Shown: positions 42,642 to 54,296, counted from the first letter of the stretch. The stretch is 64,000 nucleotides of DNA from Paraphysomonas bandaiensis (GCA_965644295.1 CBFFRP010000440.1:1-64000), one strand, 5' to 3'. Numbers and translations are program-made. The notes: generated by a model from the letters alone, not told the origin.

Positions 42642-44520
42642 ATCACAGCTGTGATATATGAGTCAATGGTAAAGCAGTATCACCAGTGTATTGTTCTGTG
42701 TAGTGTCATGGCACCAGAACGAAAAAAAGGAAGAGAGAGAGCCCTGGAGAGCCAGAGAAGCAGCAACTCACTCATATCTACATGTTTATGACCAATATAT
42801 ACATAAGAGACAGTTAGAACCACTAAACAAAAGAATAATGATGAAGTGACAACATAATTCATTGCCAGTTGTTCAGTTATGGATGCATCGCTGCCTTGAT
42901 TTGGGAAGCACGCCTGTGTTCGCTCAAGAGAATCTCACTGTAGATGGTGGCATCACCCTCAAACATGTTAAGAAGTTGTGGACAGAATTAAAAGTATGAG
43001 TGATGAAGAGAGAATGCATCGTAGTACGCATCACCCAAGAATACACCCCAGACACACTTTTGAACAAAATGAAGACAATAAAGATTACGTTGATAAAATG
43101 TTGGTGATGAATCATAGCGTCAACTTGTGACTGTCTCTTCGATACGAAGAGGAGTTCATTTGGGCAGCATTGTCCAGATTCTACTTCATTAGCAACAGTG
43201 TACAAGACCATGAGATTGAATAATACTCGAAAGACGTGGCATGGAAACATATCAAGAATCCATAGAAGCAGTTGTGCTCTCACCTATCTGCTGGACGCGT
43301 TGTGAAATTGATGGAAGATGATTTTTTAGCAAGATATGGTTAGGCACCAAGGGGTAAAGATTGTGAACGCGCATAGATAGGTGGCGGTCGTTCTTTTGCT
43401 GTTGACACTGCATGCACTGAATTGGGATTACTTGCATGGCATGTTTTTGAAGGTACTGTTTCCGAAAACGAAGTCGTTTTTTTCTTGAAGTCGATCGCAC
43501 CGTTCCTTAACGATGATTTTTTTTATAATTCTGCTAATCAACGAATAGCAGCTGTACGGATTATAATCGGGATGAGAGACATTGAACTACGTTTGGGGGA
43601 TGACCCAGTAGGACATTAATTTTGCATTTAGACACTACAACATTGAGCAGCTGGTGGTTTACATTTTTATGCACAGAGACAATTTCGACGTTGCTGCCTG
43701 CCTGCAGCATTAGTTGATCGTAAGGAAATGGTTTCCATTATATAGTATACATTAACATTAATTACGTGCAGTGATTTCAAGTAGGAAATTAATGACATCA
43801 ATTTGGTGGGCGTTTATGTAGAATCTGAATTAACAAATTCAGTTTTATCGTCAATCACGTGTAGGCTGTTAATGTCAATCGTGAGATTGTTCGTAAATCG
43901 TTATTGTGTCGTAATCCGTAATGTTTATAATAAAATGTATCTGTTTTTATGATGATGTTGTGTATGAATGGTGAATGGTTTTGACCTGTACGTAACCAAT
44001 TAAATCACTACAGTAGTTTGTAGTTATTATTATCTTTTCTGAGGTGTTCGCTATCCTTAAAGCTATATAGGAGGTGGACGGAACAATGACAACATTGTTG
44101 ACATTCATTGAAAAGTAAATCTGACCTCGACAAAAAGAGAAGTATGAAATTAGTTTGGGGGAGGCATGAGGGAGTATAATGGTCCTTTACCCAGGTTCAT
44201 GTGATAGGACAGATATATCACTGTTTAAAGATAGAAGATCGGCATCCAAAGTAATGAAACTCTTCCACCGTATTCGAACTGCAAGAGCCACAACGAAAGT
44301 GGGGCTATTATTTTGTTTCGTTGTTCTAACAATCGCTTTATGTATATTGGTCATGAATATGTAAAGATATAATAGTTATTTCGTACCTGGACAAATTGCT
44401 GCTTCTCTGGTTCTCCGGAGTTCTTTCTTTTCCTTTTTTCCGTTCTGGTGCCATTACACTGCACAGGACAACACATTGGTGACACTACTATACCATTGAC
44501 TCATATATTACAGCTGTAAT
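42642..44520. mobile_element. Decayed Tc1/mariner-like DNA transposon with ~200-bp terminal inverted repeats
   Basis: Left 42642-42840 and right 44305-44520 are inverted copies, about 80% alike with one ~20-bp indel. Each outer end is a palindrome around CAGCTG (left ATCACAGCTGTGAT, right ATTACAGCTGTAAT), continuing inward as ATATATGAGTCAATGGTA. On the right the terminal CAGCTG is followed by TA, the usual mariner target; on the left the corresponding bases are CA. Between them lies a broken DDE-transposase-like reading frame (43380-43620). No intact transposase is present. Confidence 0.6.
43380..43620 (+). pseudogene. Transposase fossil (DDE, IS630/Tc1-like)
   Basis: Frame from about 43385 reads GGGRSFAVDTACTELGLLAWHVFEGTVSENEV (split), FFLKSIAPFLNDD, FFYNSANQRIAAVRIII, stop at TAA 43618. 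The pattern ...GLLAWHVFEGTV...FFLKSIAPFLN...N-A-x-x-R is that of the second catalytic block of IS630/Tc1-type transposases (EGTV...FL...LP...DNA.IH). The DN has become YN and the His has become Arg, so catalytic residues are lost. Upstream frames are disrupted. Similarity is judged by eye. Confidence 0.4.
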
Positions 44521-44827
44521 AGCTTTTCAATGTTGAGTGATGTGAAGGGGTTTCCAAATCACTTCTTTCGAAACTAAAAAGGAGGTCAAATACAAACATA
44601 CAAAAACCATCAGCGCTACTTCAGCGGACTTGTTCACAACAGACTGTCGAATTGTCATTTCATTTAAATAACATTCAAAATCAAAATTAATGAAAGCTCT
44701 TATTCTTTCGAACAGAACATCATCAAGTTGAATATATAATTTACTACTGTTAATATATCAGTGTTCAAGTCAACTTTTTAATAAACAAAATGGGGATAGG
44801 TACTTAGTTGTACTTTTTGTTAACCAG

Positions 44828-44935
44828 GGCTGTGTAACAATTAATTGCAATTAAATTTCAACATTCCAGTGAGCAAGTAAATTGAAATTATTACGTATAT
44901 TTCATGCAATTTAATTGGAATTACAATTAATCGCA
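44828..44935 (+). repeat. AT-rich dispersed repeat (GGGCTGYGTAACAATTAATTG family)
   Basis: Plus-strand match to 28555-28625(-): the opening GGGCTGTGTAACAATTAATTG, then ATTATTACGTATATTTCATGCAA and closing AATTGCAAT words. Confidence 0.5.
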
Positions 44936-45320
44936 ATACTCAACTCTTACATACTTGTAGATTATTGGAATTTAACTCTAGCATCTAGGTATCTAGTCTA
45001 TATTCTGTTGCGATGAAGCACATAAATATGTACAACTAGAAACACACCTTCTATGTTATTTTCTATCTAACGTATAAGCACTTAAATATTTCAAGTTCCC
45101 AAAATAATTGCAAACACAGGAAAAGGAAATAGCCAATATACACAAGGCCATTACTAACAGCGTATACGAAAGAAGTGTCACTTGATGAAAAGACTAAAGA
45201 TACAACTATAGCCACAGTTTCATCATAGTACGTTGTTAGCATTATCAAGTCCAACAAAGGTTCAAAAGAGTAGCAGTTGAAGCTATATACTGTCACAGGC
45301 ACAACTAGTTAATCATAATC

Positions 45321-45790
45321 CTCAACAAAGTCGGACTCGCACCTTTTCGTGATGTTCTGGGGATAAGTAGGAGATGTTTCTCCGGGAAACTAACGTGAGC
45401 CGCAAACATATAGTCAGCAGATAATTTTCTACCAAATGCTTGTGTGGTACAAGGGACACCAATAAGTGTCACTTGTGTAGGCGTCTTTGCGTCTTTGGGC
45501 CTTGACGAAAAAACAGGCATCCAGGAATGGGCCCACCTTAAGGGTAATTGGGGTATTGGGCTGCCTGCTGAAGTCAAGCATCCGGGATATTAAGCTTGAG
45601 GACTCAACAAACCCGAAGTCAGCAGATGTCAGGTATATCAACATTCTGCTTGCTCACTGTGTTTGCTTTTAGTGAGAGAAAGTGGCTGCACATTGGTGCT
45701 TGCGGTGACGCAGAAACAGTTTCTTAGCGTTAAATAGTAGGATATCAGAGTTAAACGCTGACTCTGAAACGCCTATTATATAATAATACG
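45321..45790 (+). mobile_element. SINE-like non-autonomous element with LINE 3' tail, copy 2
   Basis: Starts CCTCAACAAAGTCGGACTCG and contains the same ordered blocks as 28740-29250(-): GGAGATGTTTCTCC hairpin, GTGAGCCGCAAACATATAGT, AAGTGTCACTTGTGTAGGCG, GAAGTCAAGCATCCGGG, AAGTCAGCAGATGTCAGGTATA. It then has the LINE tail (TGGTGCTTGCGGTGACGCAG, TTAAATAGTAGGATATCAG) and ends GACATTCACT at 45790. The second tail-hairpin arm is mutated. It abuts the LINE derivative at 45791. Confidence 0.75.
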
Positions 45791-46830
45791 ACATTCACTT
45801 CGCTCTCTCTCTCTGTCCAACACACTCATAACACCGCTGCACTGTCATACACACGCATCTTACACTCTACCTCCTCCTCGAGAACCTCCAGACAAACCAT
45901 CTCCCCTCCCTTCGTCTCTGATACGTTGCCGTCATCTTCCTTCCACACACACTCTATGCCTCAGCCTGTACCCCCCTGCACCAACACAGACACTAACAAG
46001 GGCAGCTGAGGACGTCCGAGTCTCTCCTCCAGACCATCATCATCATCATCATCATCTCGTGCATAGGTCTATCAGAGTACCCGACCTTAACAGACCTACT
46101 AGTTCTGTTGCGCAGTCCCACTCTCCTCTATCAGATGTTGCCTCTTTTGCACCATCACACTCCCTCTCGACTCCCTGTTGCTGGACACACCGGGTAACCC
46201 TCATATCTCACCCCTATCCAGCTATACACTCTCTTGCATGTGCTCTCTACCACTGGCTATAAGACAGCAAAAGAGTCGATTTCGACGCTTCTTCACAGTA
46301 GGCCATAACCTTTTGCAAGACTATCATCCACATACCTCCGAGCCACTTGGCACAATGCCTAAAGGCAGGCCACCAGATCGCCAATCTCAGCAGGGTATAG
46401 TGCTGTGTTCCCCTGGTTGCCATGAGGTACATAAGGCAGTCCCCGATGCAAATTGCAAATAATACACAATGTATGTGTAGTCTTAAGCGTTCCAGTGTTG
46501 TAGTAGTAGACGTAGATCACTGCTTTCACTTGTCATGCTGTACGTTGCACAACGTGCCTCCTACATACACACCTATCATATAGCGCCGGTGAGTCCTATG
46601 ACACACGACAATGGCAAAACTCGCAATCAACATCAAGAACGGAAGTGGTCGCACCTTGGTGCTTGCGACGACGCACAAGCAGCTTCTGTAGCGTTAAATA
46701 GTAGGATAACGGAATTTGTGCTGAGGTCTAACTAGTATGTCTAGCATTCAACTAGCCAATATATTGGCACAGGTTTTTAACGCCTATTGCTAAATAAAAA
46801 GACTTTCAATATAGACATTCACTTGTTAAT
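45791..46830 (+). mobile_element. Internally deleted LINE derivative
   Basis: 45795-45920 matches the complete LINE's 5' region (minus strand, about 12540-12420; for example GTCCAACACACTCATAACACC and TCTACCTCCTCCT). 45930-46340 is C/T-rich sequence I cannot place in the LINE. From about 46345 the LINE C-terminal PKGRPPD codons return. The tail follows (GGAAGTGGTCGCACCTTGG, hairpin 46660-46681, TTAAATAGTAGGATAAC) and ends near GACATTCACTTG at about 46830. Enzyme-coding regions are absent. Confidence 0.7.
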
Positions 46831-47012
46831 GATAATATTCAGGCACTCGTTTTGGAGGATGCTTGCGTCATTCATCGAAAAATTCAATCGAAAATTATAC
46901 TTTATTGATTGTAATATGATAATCCATATTGAAGCACATACTGTAGGTATTCAATGACCAAGCTACATAAAAATAAACCAATACCTCACTCAATTTTATT
47001 ATTGGGTCATGC

Positions 47013-49960
47013 TCAAACTTCTTCCACAGAATCTCCTGTCAAACCTCTTGTACCGTCGGGCACATGCTGCACTTCGTCCTGTGCTGAAAAGCGTGGGATG
47101 AACTGGGGAAGCGGACTTCGATGATCCGCAATACAATTTGGACTACCCGGCGATGCGGAGGAGCTCCGACGAGAAGATGGAGAGAGAAAGGAAAAAAGTG
47201 GCACAATATTGCCGGATTCTGTGGGCGAAATATTAGCATCTGCAATTGATCGTCGAGATGCCACTTTTTGCAAAAGGTTGGTCCGACGTAGAATATCTTC
47301 CTCATTTGCAGAGTTGGGAAATATTAGGCGGTGGATCTCCGTCATACTTAAGGTACCGCTCCGATCTTTGTCGATTTCTTGGAATATGAGAGTGAACTTT
47401 CGGTCACTATAATGTAGATGAAGAGCACCCAACATATCACGAAACTCCGATGTACTTATATAGCCACTATAATCAGAATCAATTTCCTCAAACAAATCTC
47501 TGAGAATCTGAGAAGAAATATCGTTTAATACAAGCAGTAGAGTGAGCTGTAAAACAACATACAACAAAACCACAAGGCGATTTCGCACCTGCTTTTGCTC
47601 TAGTTCACTTCCACGAATACGTTTCAACACTTTTCTTCTTAGCTCATCAACAAGGACTTTTCTATCTTCTTCATCTTCCAGTATCATACCTGTGATGATA
47701 TTACATGTGAATATTTGCCATACATACATATTGGCCACATACTTTTGCCAACACCATACACACATTTAACACAGTATCCAAATTATTACTACGGCATGCA
47801 CACAAATATACTATAATTTACACATACCGATTATATTCATATCCAGCTCCGCAATAGCTTCAAGCAATGACGCATCTTTAACAATCTCCCCGATACATGG
47901 TAACACGATGGCTATAGGGATCAGCATAATGATCTGCCACAGCAAGGAGTTGGAGATATATACATCAACCACAGTGATAAAATTCGTAATCCAGAGAGAT
48001 AAATAAAGGGAGTTCAGCATGATCGCAACTTCTACTGATAAACTATATAGCTTTGGACTGTGGAACAAATAAATTTCACTGAAGTCTTCTTTGACTTTAA
48101 AACCCTTTTTATCATTTCTAGCACTTCTTCCCTGTGTAGTAAATATTAACTCGCCTCGCTGTGATTGGCTCGCCTTTTTCAGTCGAAATTGCTCCACAAC
48201 AGTCAGGATCTCGGGCGATATATTTGCTTTGATATGAGAACGTCGACGCCGTTGAGCGTAATTAGGCTGCTTTGTAGAGTTTGTTCTTCGAATAACATTA
48301 GGCGGTGACTCGTTATCGTCATCAGGGCAGCTACTGAGAGAACTGGAGAGACGAAAAATCATATTACTTCGGCGAGATGCAGCCGCAGAGAGACGACCCA
48401 CACTCGCTTCATCGCTCACTGACAAACACAGTTAGAACACATAGATGGAGCTCATCAGAACAGAATAAAAGAAATCAGAGTACTACAATTGTCAGCATTC
48501 AATACCTTTTGTTCCCTTCGCTAAATTGACAAAGTTCGTATACGCTGAAACCTTTTTGAATGCTTTTTTCCACAACAAAGCTGCGTGAGACTCGTTTTCG
48601 GGAGCCACATTGCTCTGCATCGCTCGCATTTGGTCCACCTGGGTTTTGAAATTTGATGTAGACTCATGTCGGTCAATAGCGGTCTCTGGAGTGTCGGACT
48701 CAGAATTTTGCAGAACCTCTAAACGTCTCTTCTCGTTCTGTGCACACACAGAGAGTTAGTTCGAATAGGAAACAAGGTTATCCCCACCGGGATTTTCATG
48801 TGGGCATTACAAGAACGATACGACATCACTGATAAATATACTAATATAACACACTACTTCATACTTATATTCTTAAATGTACAGCAACATACGAATAGCA
48901 GTGGAAAATAATTGGACCATTCTCACAACCGTACATTACACCTCACAGAAGTACACACCTCAAGAAGAGCTCCTTCCTCAAAAGTAAGAAACTCCTCGTA
49001 CTCATCTGGTCCATTGACGCCAACACGAGTCATTAGCCGTTCTCCATATACGCGGCCCACAACCAATAAACCCAATGTATAGAGTACAAGCATGCCCCCA
49101 CATATCATATACAACTGGAGATGTTGTTTATGACATTCTACCGCTATCGTGGTCAGACTTCGACGTGCGGCATAGTTATATTCGTCCAGTATATCATTAT
49201 TTACATTGTCGTTTCGGTCTCTACTTATATATTTCGAGCAATTACCGAAATCTAAATGTAAATACTTCACGCGACTGTAATTTAGCACCGCCAATAATAT
49301 CATAACTGCCCAGCTTGATATATTGATATTGATCATCTTCGACGAGAACTTAGATAAGCAGTGACTCAAATACATGCCGTAGTCAAATCCCGATGGTATG
49401 GAATATGTATCACGAAACAGGGAGTAAATAATTTTAAACTCCACATTCCGAAGAGGAGTAGGGACATATAAATAGCGCAGAAATATAAGAACCCTCTGGA
49501 ACGGATTTGTTGTGGCATCAATGAATGAATTAAGGCAGTCCGCAACAGACATCTCGTGCAAAACCACATAACGAGATTCCATTACAATAGAGATAAACAT
49601 TATAAAGAGTGCATGGGCCACGAAAAAAATTGCTACAAAGAATAAAATAAAACCAATAATGTCGGCAATATTTATCGCTTCTGTGGCATCTTCTGATAAT
49701 TTGTGAGAGGCTGTGTACATCGCTAATATCAGAGTCACGAACCCCATAATCATGAGCTCTTTATATATCTTCTGAAGCATTCCGTTATACACAGTTGAGT
49801 GCTTGACACTCCGTTCCACAATCTTCGTCAGAGATTCCATAGCCAGCATAAACAGAACAGTCACAATGAAGGCCAAGGTTGCGATGTCGATATCGATGTT
49901 GCTGAGCCTTCCAAAAGAAAAGGCCATTTCTTCCTCTTCTTTACTACAGCAGAACGACAA
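47013..49960 (-). CDS. MLO-like seven-transmembrane protein with C-terminal EF-hand pair
   Basis: Model complement(join(47013..47689,47828..48418,48506..48737,48959..49960)), 833 residues, stop TAA, all junctions GT-AG and in frame. Inside the last exon a 42-nt GT-AG segment (after ELEQKQ) could be a skipped intron, giving 819 residues. Five hydrophobic helices lie in exon 1 and two in exon 3, seven in all. MLO hallmarks: AMESLTKIVERSVKHSTVYNG followed by LQKIYKELMIMGFVTLIL (plant MLO has ...LxKIKEELMLLGFISLLL), FDYGMYLSHCLSKF before ISSWAVMILLAVLN, and YLFHSPKLYSL before the last helices. MLO proteins of plants are membrane Ca2+-channel-like proteins that bind calmodulin. Here two EF-hands (DSDYSGYISTSE, DKDRSGTLSMTE; about residues 660-715) are part of the same chain. 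A Ser-rich tail follows. Confidence 0.8.
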
Positions 49961-50323
49961 ACATCAGGAAGCACTCATATATACATATGAACGTATGAAG
50001 CTCAACCCTATCAATGTTTACTATACATATACACTATAGATAATCAAGCACATCTACTTGTGTACTGTGAGCAGTGGTGGGATCGGTACAGATAGCGTAA
50101 CGATCCCTTCCCTCAACACCAACAGCTGTCGGTCCATTTAAATACACACCTCCACAGGTCATCGTCACATATATAATCCTTATGCTCTTCCCTAGACCAA
50201 TCATAGAGCAGAAACGATTAATGATTGGATCACAAAAAGCAGATGGAACATTGGCTCCAACAAGTTCATGTCCAAAATGGGAGACCATCCCATCGCATTT
50301 CAGCGGGAGTAGGAAGGACATAC
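49961..50323. other. Upstream region of the MLO-like gene
   Basis: No gene recognised. Long minus-strand frames that cross this stretch only do so because the adjoining tetranucleotide repeat has no stops. Confidence 0.45.
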
Positions 50324-50361
50324 TGTATGTATGTATGTATGTATGTATGTATGTATGTATG

Positions 50362-50395
<34 letters not shown>

Positions 50396-50953
50396 TGTAT
50401 GTATGTATGTATGTATGTATGTATGTATGTATGTATGTATGTATGTATGTATGTATGTATGTATGTATGTATGTATGTATGTATGTATGTATGTATGTAT
50501 GTATGTATGTATGTATGTATGTATGTATGTATGTATGTATGTATGTATGTATGTATGTATGTATGTATGTATGTATGTATGTATGTATGTATGTATGTAT
50601 GTATGTATGTATGTATGTATGTATGTATGTATGTATGTATGTATGTATGTATGTATGTATGTATGTATGTATGTATGTATGTATGTATGTATGTATGTAT
50701 GTATGTATGTATGTATGTATGTATGTATGTATGTATGTATGTATGTATGTATGTATGTATGTATGTATGTATGTATGTATGTATGTATGTATGTATGTAT
50801 GTATGTATGTATGTATGTATGTATGTATGTATGTATGTATGTATGTATGTATGTATGTATGTATGTATGTATGTATGTATGTATGTATGTATGTATGTAT
50901 GTATGTATGTATGTATGTATGTATGTAGGTATGTATGTAGTTCTTAATGTATG

Positions 50954-50987
<34 letters not shown>

Positions 50988-52324
50988 TGTATGTATGTAT
51001 GTATGTATGTATGTATGTATGTATGTATGTATGTATGTATGTATGTATGTATGTATGTATGTATGTATGTATGTATGTATGTATGTATGTATGTATGTAT
51101 GTATGTATGTATGTATGTATGTATGTATGTATGTATGTATGTATGTATGTATGTATGCATGTATGTATGTACGTATGTATGTATGTATGCATGCATGTAT
51201 GTATGTATGTATGTATGTATGTATGTATGTATGTATGTATGTATGTATGTATGTATGTATGTATGTATGTATGTATGTATGTATGCATGTATGTATGTAT
51301 GTATGCATGTATGCATGTATGTATGTATGTATGCATGTATGTATGTATGTATGTATGTATGTATGTATGTATGTATGTATGTATGTATGTATGTATGCAT
51401 GTATGTATGTATGTATGTATGTATGTATGTATGTATGTATGTATGTATGTATGTATGTATGTATGTATGTATGTATGTATGTATGTATGTATGTATGTAT
51501 GTATGTATGTATGTATGTATGTATGTATGTATGTATGTATGTATGTATGTATGTATGTATGTATGTATGTATGTATGTATGTATGTGTATGTATGTATGT
51601 ATGTATGTATGTATGTATGTATGTATGTATGTATGTATGTATGTATGTATGTATGTATGTATGTATGTATGTATGTATGTATGTATGTATGTATGTATGT
51701 ATGTATGTATGTATGTATGTATGTATGTATGTATGTATGTATGTATGTATGTATGTATGTATGTATGTATGTATGTATGTATGTATGTATGTATGTATGT
51801 ATGTATGTATGTATGTATGTATGTATGTATGTATGTATGTATGTATGTATGTATGTATGTATGTATGTATGTATGTATGTATGTATGTATGTATGTATGT
51901 ATGTATGTATGTATGTATGTATGTATGTATGTATGTATGTATGTATGTATGTATGTATGTATGTATGTATGTATGTATGTATGTATGTATGTATGTATGT
52001 ATGTATGTATGTATGTATGTATGTATGTATGTATGTATGTATGTATGTATGTATGTATGTATGTATGTATGTATGTATGTATGTATGTATGTATGTATGT
52101 ATGTATGTATGTATGTATGTATGTATGTATGTATGTATGTATGTATGTATGTATGTATGTATGTATGTATGTATGTATGTATGTATGTATGTATGTATGT
52201 ATGTATGTATGTATGTATGTATGTATGTATGTATGTATGTATGTATGTATGTATGTATGTATGTATGTATGTATGTATGTGTATGTATGTATGTATGTAT
52301 GTATGTATGTATGTATGTATGTAC

Positions 52325-52355
<31 letters not shown>

Positions 52356-52387
52356 TGTATGTATGTATGTATGTATGTATGTATGTA
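50324..52387. repeat. Giant (TATG)n tetranucleotide tract, about 2.06 kb
   Basis: More than 500 copies of ATGT/GTAT, almost pure. Interruptions: ATATATG near 50362, TAGGTATGTAGTTCTTAA around 50925-50947, ATGCATG variants clustered at 51150-51400, and single GTGTATG phase slips near 51585 and 52280. Because 4 is not a multiple of 3 the tract is open in all six frames (Met-Tyr-Val-Cys or Thr-His-Thr-Tyr-Ile peptides). These are not genes. It ends 148 bp before the hydrolase start codon. Confidence 0.97.
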
Positions 52388-52535
52388 CAGGTATTTTTGT
52401 TATCGGTAGGTACACCAGAGCGGTACAGCTGGAATCTAGGGCGGGGCTGGTTGTGCGATATGTGTGTCTATAGCTTGTTCCAGTCTTCGCCACATGGGCA
52501 CACCTCTGATCTGATCAAGACTAAGGTGCAAGTGG

Positions 52536-54104
52536 ATGGGTTCCGATGAAAGTGTACCTGTGGACTGTAGAGTATCTTCAGTATCAGGCCTGACTGCTGA
52601 TTCCAATCAGTGTTACTTTCGATGTCAGTTATTCTGGCAGGATCTGCAGTCGTGGCATATCGCCGACGCCTCCTTAGAATTCAAGATGAATTTTTCCAGT
52701 GGTGTGAATCGGGCTCGCTATGTTTGTGATGTAGACTTAGATAACGGCCCCGCAGACAGACTGCAGAATGCAATAAAGGCCGCCACTGTGATTGTTGCTG
52801 ATTCTGAAGGAAAAGATGATAAAGACGCCATTACGATCCGTTTGATGCAGGCAACTACTTGGAATGATGCCGAACAAGTTGCTTATTTGCTGCGCTCTTG
52901 TTATGTCACAGAATCGTCAGCCTTACCAGCACTGGCGGAGGCTTGTCGCAGTGGTGCCACTGATTGTGTAGAAGTTTTCCTTTCTTCTGGAGTGTCGCCA
53001 TGTGCTTCAATTCCAAGTCCTTTTATTGGTGGTAAAAATGCACTACATATTGCGTGTGAAAATTGTCAAGAGGCGTGCGCTAGTATTCTTGTTACAGCGC
53101 TGGGGTGTGCAGCTGATGCTTACATGACGTGTGGTTCATCCGGTCTCACGGCCTTTGACATTCTTCGAGAAAATGATTGTCACGGTATGGCACGCAGACT
53201 AGAGGCTCAGGTGAAAAACTTGTTTTGTCTGCCTTCTTTACCGAGTGGTACGAGTTCCCCTGATCTGTCACATTCCGTTCTGACTCTGTCAACTGGATGT
53301 GGTGCATTCGCCGTTATTCACCCTCCTTCTGGCTACAAGTTACAAGTTTACTACTACAAGTCAAGTGAATACAATGGTAGCGCCCCACCTATTTTTATAT
53401 TTCATGGTAATGGCCGCGATGCCGGGGGTTTGCTCGAGTCTTGGATCAGAATAATTGGGAATCGTCCCTGGCTAGTTCTTGCGCCCTTGTTTAGCGAAGA
53501 GGACTTCCCAGGGTCTGAACGTTACATTCTGGGCAATATAAGTAACGCTGCGACTATAAATGACCAATCGGAGTGGAGCATTCAGATTCCTGACTATATC
53601 TTTAACTACATGAGAGATTCGGGTTTGACTAGGGCGCAGGGCTATATTGCCTTTGGACACAGCGCTGGAGCGCAGTTTTTGCATCGCCAGGTCGCACTTG
53701 TGAGTAATAGCAGCAGACTTGCTGCTATCGTTGCTAATGCCGGCTGGTATACAATCCCAGATGCCGACGAGACATGGCCATACGGTCTGGGTCTTGATGG
53801 CCTTGTTTTAGATGATATACTTCCAAGATTCTTATCGTCGAGAGTGATACTATTGCTCGGAGGTGCTGATACCGACAGAGATGATCCTGTGTTACGAAAA
53901 ACATGTAAAGCTATGAAACAGGGCGTATGTCGGCTCGATCGTGGCAAATACTTTTATAAATGTGGTAGTCGAATGGCCAATGTGCTTGATGTGCCATTCG
54001 GGTGGATTTGTGAAGTGGTGCCCGGAGTTGGCCACTGTCAGTACGAAATGGGAGAGGCAGCACTGAAATATATAGTAGATATAATTCGGAATCATACAGT
54101 TTAA
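52536..54104 (+). CDS. Intronless ankyrin-like / alpha-beta hydrolase protein
   Basis: A single 522-residue ORF, stop TAA, no introns, unlike its neighbours. Residues ~85-215 resemble ankyrin repeats (TTWNDAEQVAYLLRS; ALPALAEACRSGATDCVEVFL; NALHIACENCQEACASILV). Residues ~270-520 are an alpha/beta hydrolase: oxyanion-hole FHGNGRDAG at ~288, nucleophile GHSAGAQF with Ser at ~374, acid LLLGGADTDRDD, and His in VPGVGHCQY near the C-terminus. All three catalytic positions are present, so an active esterase or related enzyme is likely; substrate unknown. The start MGSDESVPVD lies 148 bp after the repeat tract; no better upstream start is visible. Lack of introns could mean retrocopy or transfer origin, but the base composition is not obviously different. 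Confidence 0.85.
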   Translation: MGSDESVPVDCRVSSVSGLTADSNQCYFRCQLFWQDLQSWHIADASLEFKMNFSSGVNRARYVCDVDLDNGPADRLQNAIKAATVIVADSEGKDDKDAITIRLMQATTWNDAEQVAYLLRSCYVTESSALPALAEACRSGATDCVEVFLSSGVSPCASIPSPFIGGKNALHIACENCQEACASILVTALGCAADAYMTCGSSGLTAFDILRENDCHGMARRLEAQVKNLFCLPSLPSGTSSPDLSHSVLTLSTGCGAFAVIHPPSGYKLQVYYYKSSEYNGSAPPIFIFHGNGRDAGGLLESWIRIIGNRPWLVLAPLFSEEDFPGSERYILGNISNAATINDQSEWSIQIPDYIFNYMRDSGLTRAQGYIAFGHSAGAQFLHRQVALVSNSSRLAAIVANAGWYTIPDADETWPYGLGLDGLVLDDILPRFLSSRVILLLGGADTDRDDPVLRKTCKAMKQGVCRLDRGKYFYKCGSRMANVLDVPFGWICEVVPGVGHCQYEMGEAALKYIVDIIRNHTV

Positions 54105-54296
54105 TATTTTGCGATTCGTTACTGGTGATGGTAGGGTGTGTATGTATATTTAAGCTTTTCGGCGTACAACTAATGCATGGTGTGTAAATGTTAGCAGTTT
54201 TGACTTAAGGGAAGAAGTTTTGCTTAAATTGAGTTGAAGGTTGCACAATCCCTAATTGCACTCGCGTTATTTTTGTTTTACCTAGCACAGTACACT

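Noticed and set aside
42680-42862. Small membrane protein with a paralogue at 44179-44475
   Set aside because: The similarity continues past the stop codon to palindromic tips and is inverted; it is better explained as terminal inverted repeats of a transposon. The right-hand copy also loses the frame.
50034-52549. Long open frames of 240-819 codons in all six frames across the tetranucleotide tract
   Set aside because: They are the translation of a 4-bp repeat (Met-Tyr-Val-Cys or Thr-His-Thr-Tyr-Ile), open in every frame because the unit lacks stop codons. No independent coding evidence.
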